Shown here piece after piece: positions 35,561-36,614 of a stretch of DNA of 36,614 bases (within the stretch, counting starts at the first letter, position 1; each line of letters begins with the position of its first letter). The notes below the pieces were generated by a model. That model saw only the letters and a program-made list of their open reading frames with translations. It was not told where the DNA came from and ran no database searches. Position numbers and translations under genes: made by a program. Source of the DNA: Nocardia cyriacigeorgica NBRC 100375 (lineage in GTDB: Bacteria; Actinomycetota; Actinomycetes; Mycobacteriales; Mycobacteriaceae); contig NZ_BAFY01000237.1 of NCBI RefSeq assembly GCF_000308555.1, positions 1 through 36,614 on the forward strand. Reading direction: 5' to 3'.

Positions 35561-35780
35561 TTTGCCGATTCTAGCGACCTCGGCGGGCCGGACTCGACCC
35601 GAACGCTACGCCGCGACCGTGACCGGTGAATCGGTGTTGCGCATCCAACATGTGACAAATGCCGGTAACCTGCCCATACCCACATGACCACGGCGTTTTC
35701 AGGGATACTTGCCTCGACGGAGGACCGCCGGTTACGGGTAGGTCCCCGGGCAGCTCTTCGAGGGAAAGGAAGCCCACGCC
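35561..35780. other. Upstream region of the flavohemoglobin gene
   Basis: This stretch separates the clpB control region from the globin start. It holds a short TGTTG/CAACA inverted repeat (35635-35650) and widely spaced CATGTG/CACATG sequences, neither convincing. No gene is supported. Confidence 0.5.
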
Positions 35781-36614
35781 GTGGATGCGCGTTCGGCTGC
35801 GCTGGTCCGCGCCAACTTCCGTTCGGTGGTCGATTCACCGCACGGACCCGAGCGGTTGATCAGTGCGTTTTATGGTCACCTGTTCGCCGAGAATCCGGCA
35901 CTGCGGGACCTGTTCCCGCCCGCCATGGATATGCAGCCGAAACGCCTGGTCACCGCCATCCAGTACATGCTCGATCACCTCGAGGACTGGGACCGGGCGC
36001 AGAAGTTCCTCGAACAGCTGGCCCGCGACCACCGAAAATACGGGGTCGAAGCCTCCCATTACGACCTCGCCGGACGCGCCCTGTTCGCGGCCGCGCGCAC
36101 CTACAACGGTGCCGCCTGGAGCGACGAGCTGGCCGACGGCTGGCGCGATGTCGCCCTGCTGATCTCGGCCGCCATGGCCATCGGCGCCAACTCCGATGAT
36201 TCCCCGCCTTACTGGGAGGCCACCGTCGTCGGACACCGGCACGTGCTCGACGACCTGGCCATTGTGCGGCTGCAATCCGACAGCCCGATCCCCTATCAGG
36301 CCGGACAGTACGTGCCGGTCGCGGTGCCGCAGCGGCCGAAGATGTGGCGGTACCTGTCGCCGGCGATCCCGGCCAACCCCTACGGCGAGATCGAATTCCA
36401 CGTCCGCAAGGTCCGCGGCGGCTGGGTGAGCCCGGCCATCGTCAACGAGACCACCGTCGGCGACCGCTGGCTGATCGGCGGCCCACTGGGCGGGCTGCAC
36501 GTGGATCAGGAAAGTGGCCGGGATGTCTTGATGATCGGCTCGGGCACCGGGATCGCGCCGCTGCGCGCCCAGCTCATCGAGATGGGACAGCGCGGCATCA
36601 ACCCGCGAGTGCAC
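35781..36614 (+). CDS. Flavohemoglobin-like protein (Rv0385-type), 3' end missing
   Basis: At least 278 residues are present and the frame is open at the right edge. The globin domain (about 1-135) has a probable proximal haem His84 in ARDHRKYGVEASHYD and candidate distal residues Tyr31 and Gln52. A reductase domain follows: a beta-barrel FAD part, then VLMIGSGTGIAPLRAQL for NAD binding. The usual FAD-binding RxYS is changed to RYLS (R190, Y191, L192, S193). Classic flavohemoglobins turn nitric oxide into nitrate, but the mycobacterial Rv0385-type has altered cofactor sites and is reported to act as a D-lactate dehydrogenase (from memory). GTG 35781 has AAGGAAG 8 nt upstream. It is divergent from clpB as in M. 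tuberculosis. Confidence 0.88.
   Translation, partial: MDARSAALVRANFRSVVDSPHGPERLISAFYGHLFAENPALRDLFPPAMDMQPKRLVTAIQYMLDHLEDWDRAQKFLEQLARDHRKYGVEASHYDLAGRALFAAARTYNGAAWSDELADGWRDVALLISAAMAIGANSDDSPPYWEATVVGHRHVLDDLAIVRLQSDSPIPYQAGQYVPVAVPQRPKMWRYLSPAIPANPYGEIEFHVRKVRGGWVSPAIVNETTVGDRWLIGGPLGGLHVDQESGRDVLMIGSGTGIAPLRAQLIEMGQRGINPRVH

Noticed and set aside
35649..35686. CATGTG and CACATG before the flavohemoglobin gene as an operator
   Set aside because: The arms are only 6 bp and 26 bp apart; chance occurrence is likely.

Overview
The window is a high-GC actinobacterial chromosome segment, most likely from Nocardia or a close relative in the mycolic-acid-containing Mycobacteriales. Three things point there. 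The core gene order matches, from memory, the Mycobacterium tuberculosis stretch Rv0357c to Rv0385 (purA, Rv0358, M50 protease Rv0359, DUF3151 Rv0360c, membrane protein Rv0361, fba, DedA, GH76, SpoU/TrmH methylase, pyrE, Rv0383c, clpB, flavohemoglobin). There are mycolate/arabinogalactan-type genes: a fused HadA/HadB dehydratase, an EmbR-type FHA regulator and a DUF4185/GH183 arabinanase-like protein. GTG and TTG starts and third-position GC are typical.

Layout. 1-6273: end of an alpha-methylacyl-CoA racemase, a MocR/GntR-aminotransferase regulator divergent from a small membrane protein, an O6-alkylguanine-DNA alkyltransferase, and a large LuxR-type (LAL) ATPase regulator. 6463-9450: purA divergent from a Rv0358-like protein overlapping an M50 protease. 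9816-14143: FUSC membrane protein and DUF3151 protein on the minus strand, then a 761-residue membrane protein with a very long disordered N-terminus. 14260-18454: an envelope-flavoured block (HadA/HadB fusion, DUF4185 protein broken by a +1 frameshift, secreted Excalibur protein, EmbR-like regulator). 18483-23157: fba, two DedA proteins in tandem, GH76, TrmH-family methylase. 23209-28208: accessory genes (DUF4190 protein, a NarL-type two-component pair, a DHFR-fold protein, a VapBC module, an NTF2-like protein, a DUF3592-like protein). 28246-36614: a minus-strand run read as clpB, DUF5666 protein, Rv0383c-like protein, pyrE, fabH-like, YhhN, with a flavohemoglobin divergent from clpB and cut by the window end.

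How the genes fit together. The conserved backbone supplies nucleotide synthesis (purA, pyrE), glycolysis (fba) and protein quality control (clpB). Lineage-specific genes are inserted between backbone genes, mostly for envelope lipid and polysaccharide metabolism and for regulation. Readable control sequences include a HAIR (HspR) element whose spacer holds the -35 of a SigH-like promoter before clpB, a strong terminator after clpB, a 23-bp TetR-like palindrome before the DHFR-fold gene, paired TGTACA sites around the vapBC promoter, and a 12-7-12 hairpin before the alkyltransferase gene.

No CRISPR array, rRNA, tRNA, insertion sequence or prophage was recognised. I see no clearly new multi-gene defence or metabolic system. 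The best leads are the frameshifted GH183-like gene inside an envelope block with an EmbR-type regulator, and the repeated phosphothreonine-like motif in the long disordered membrane protein.
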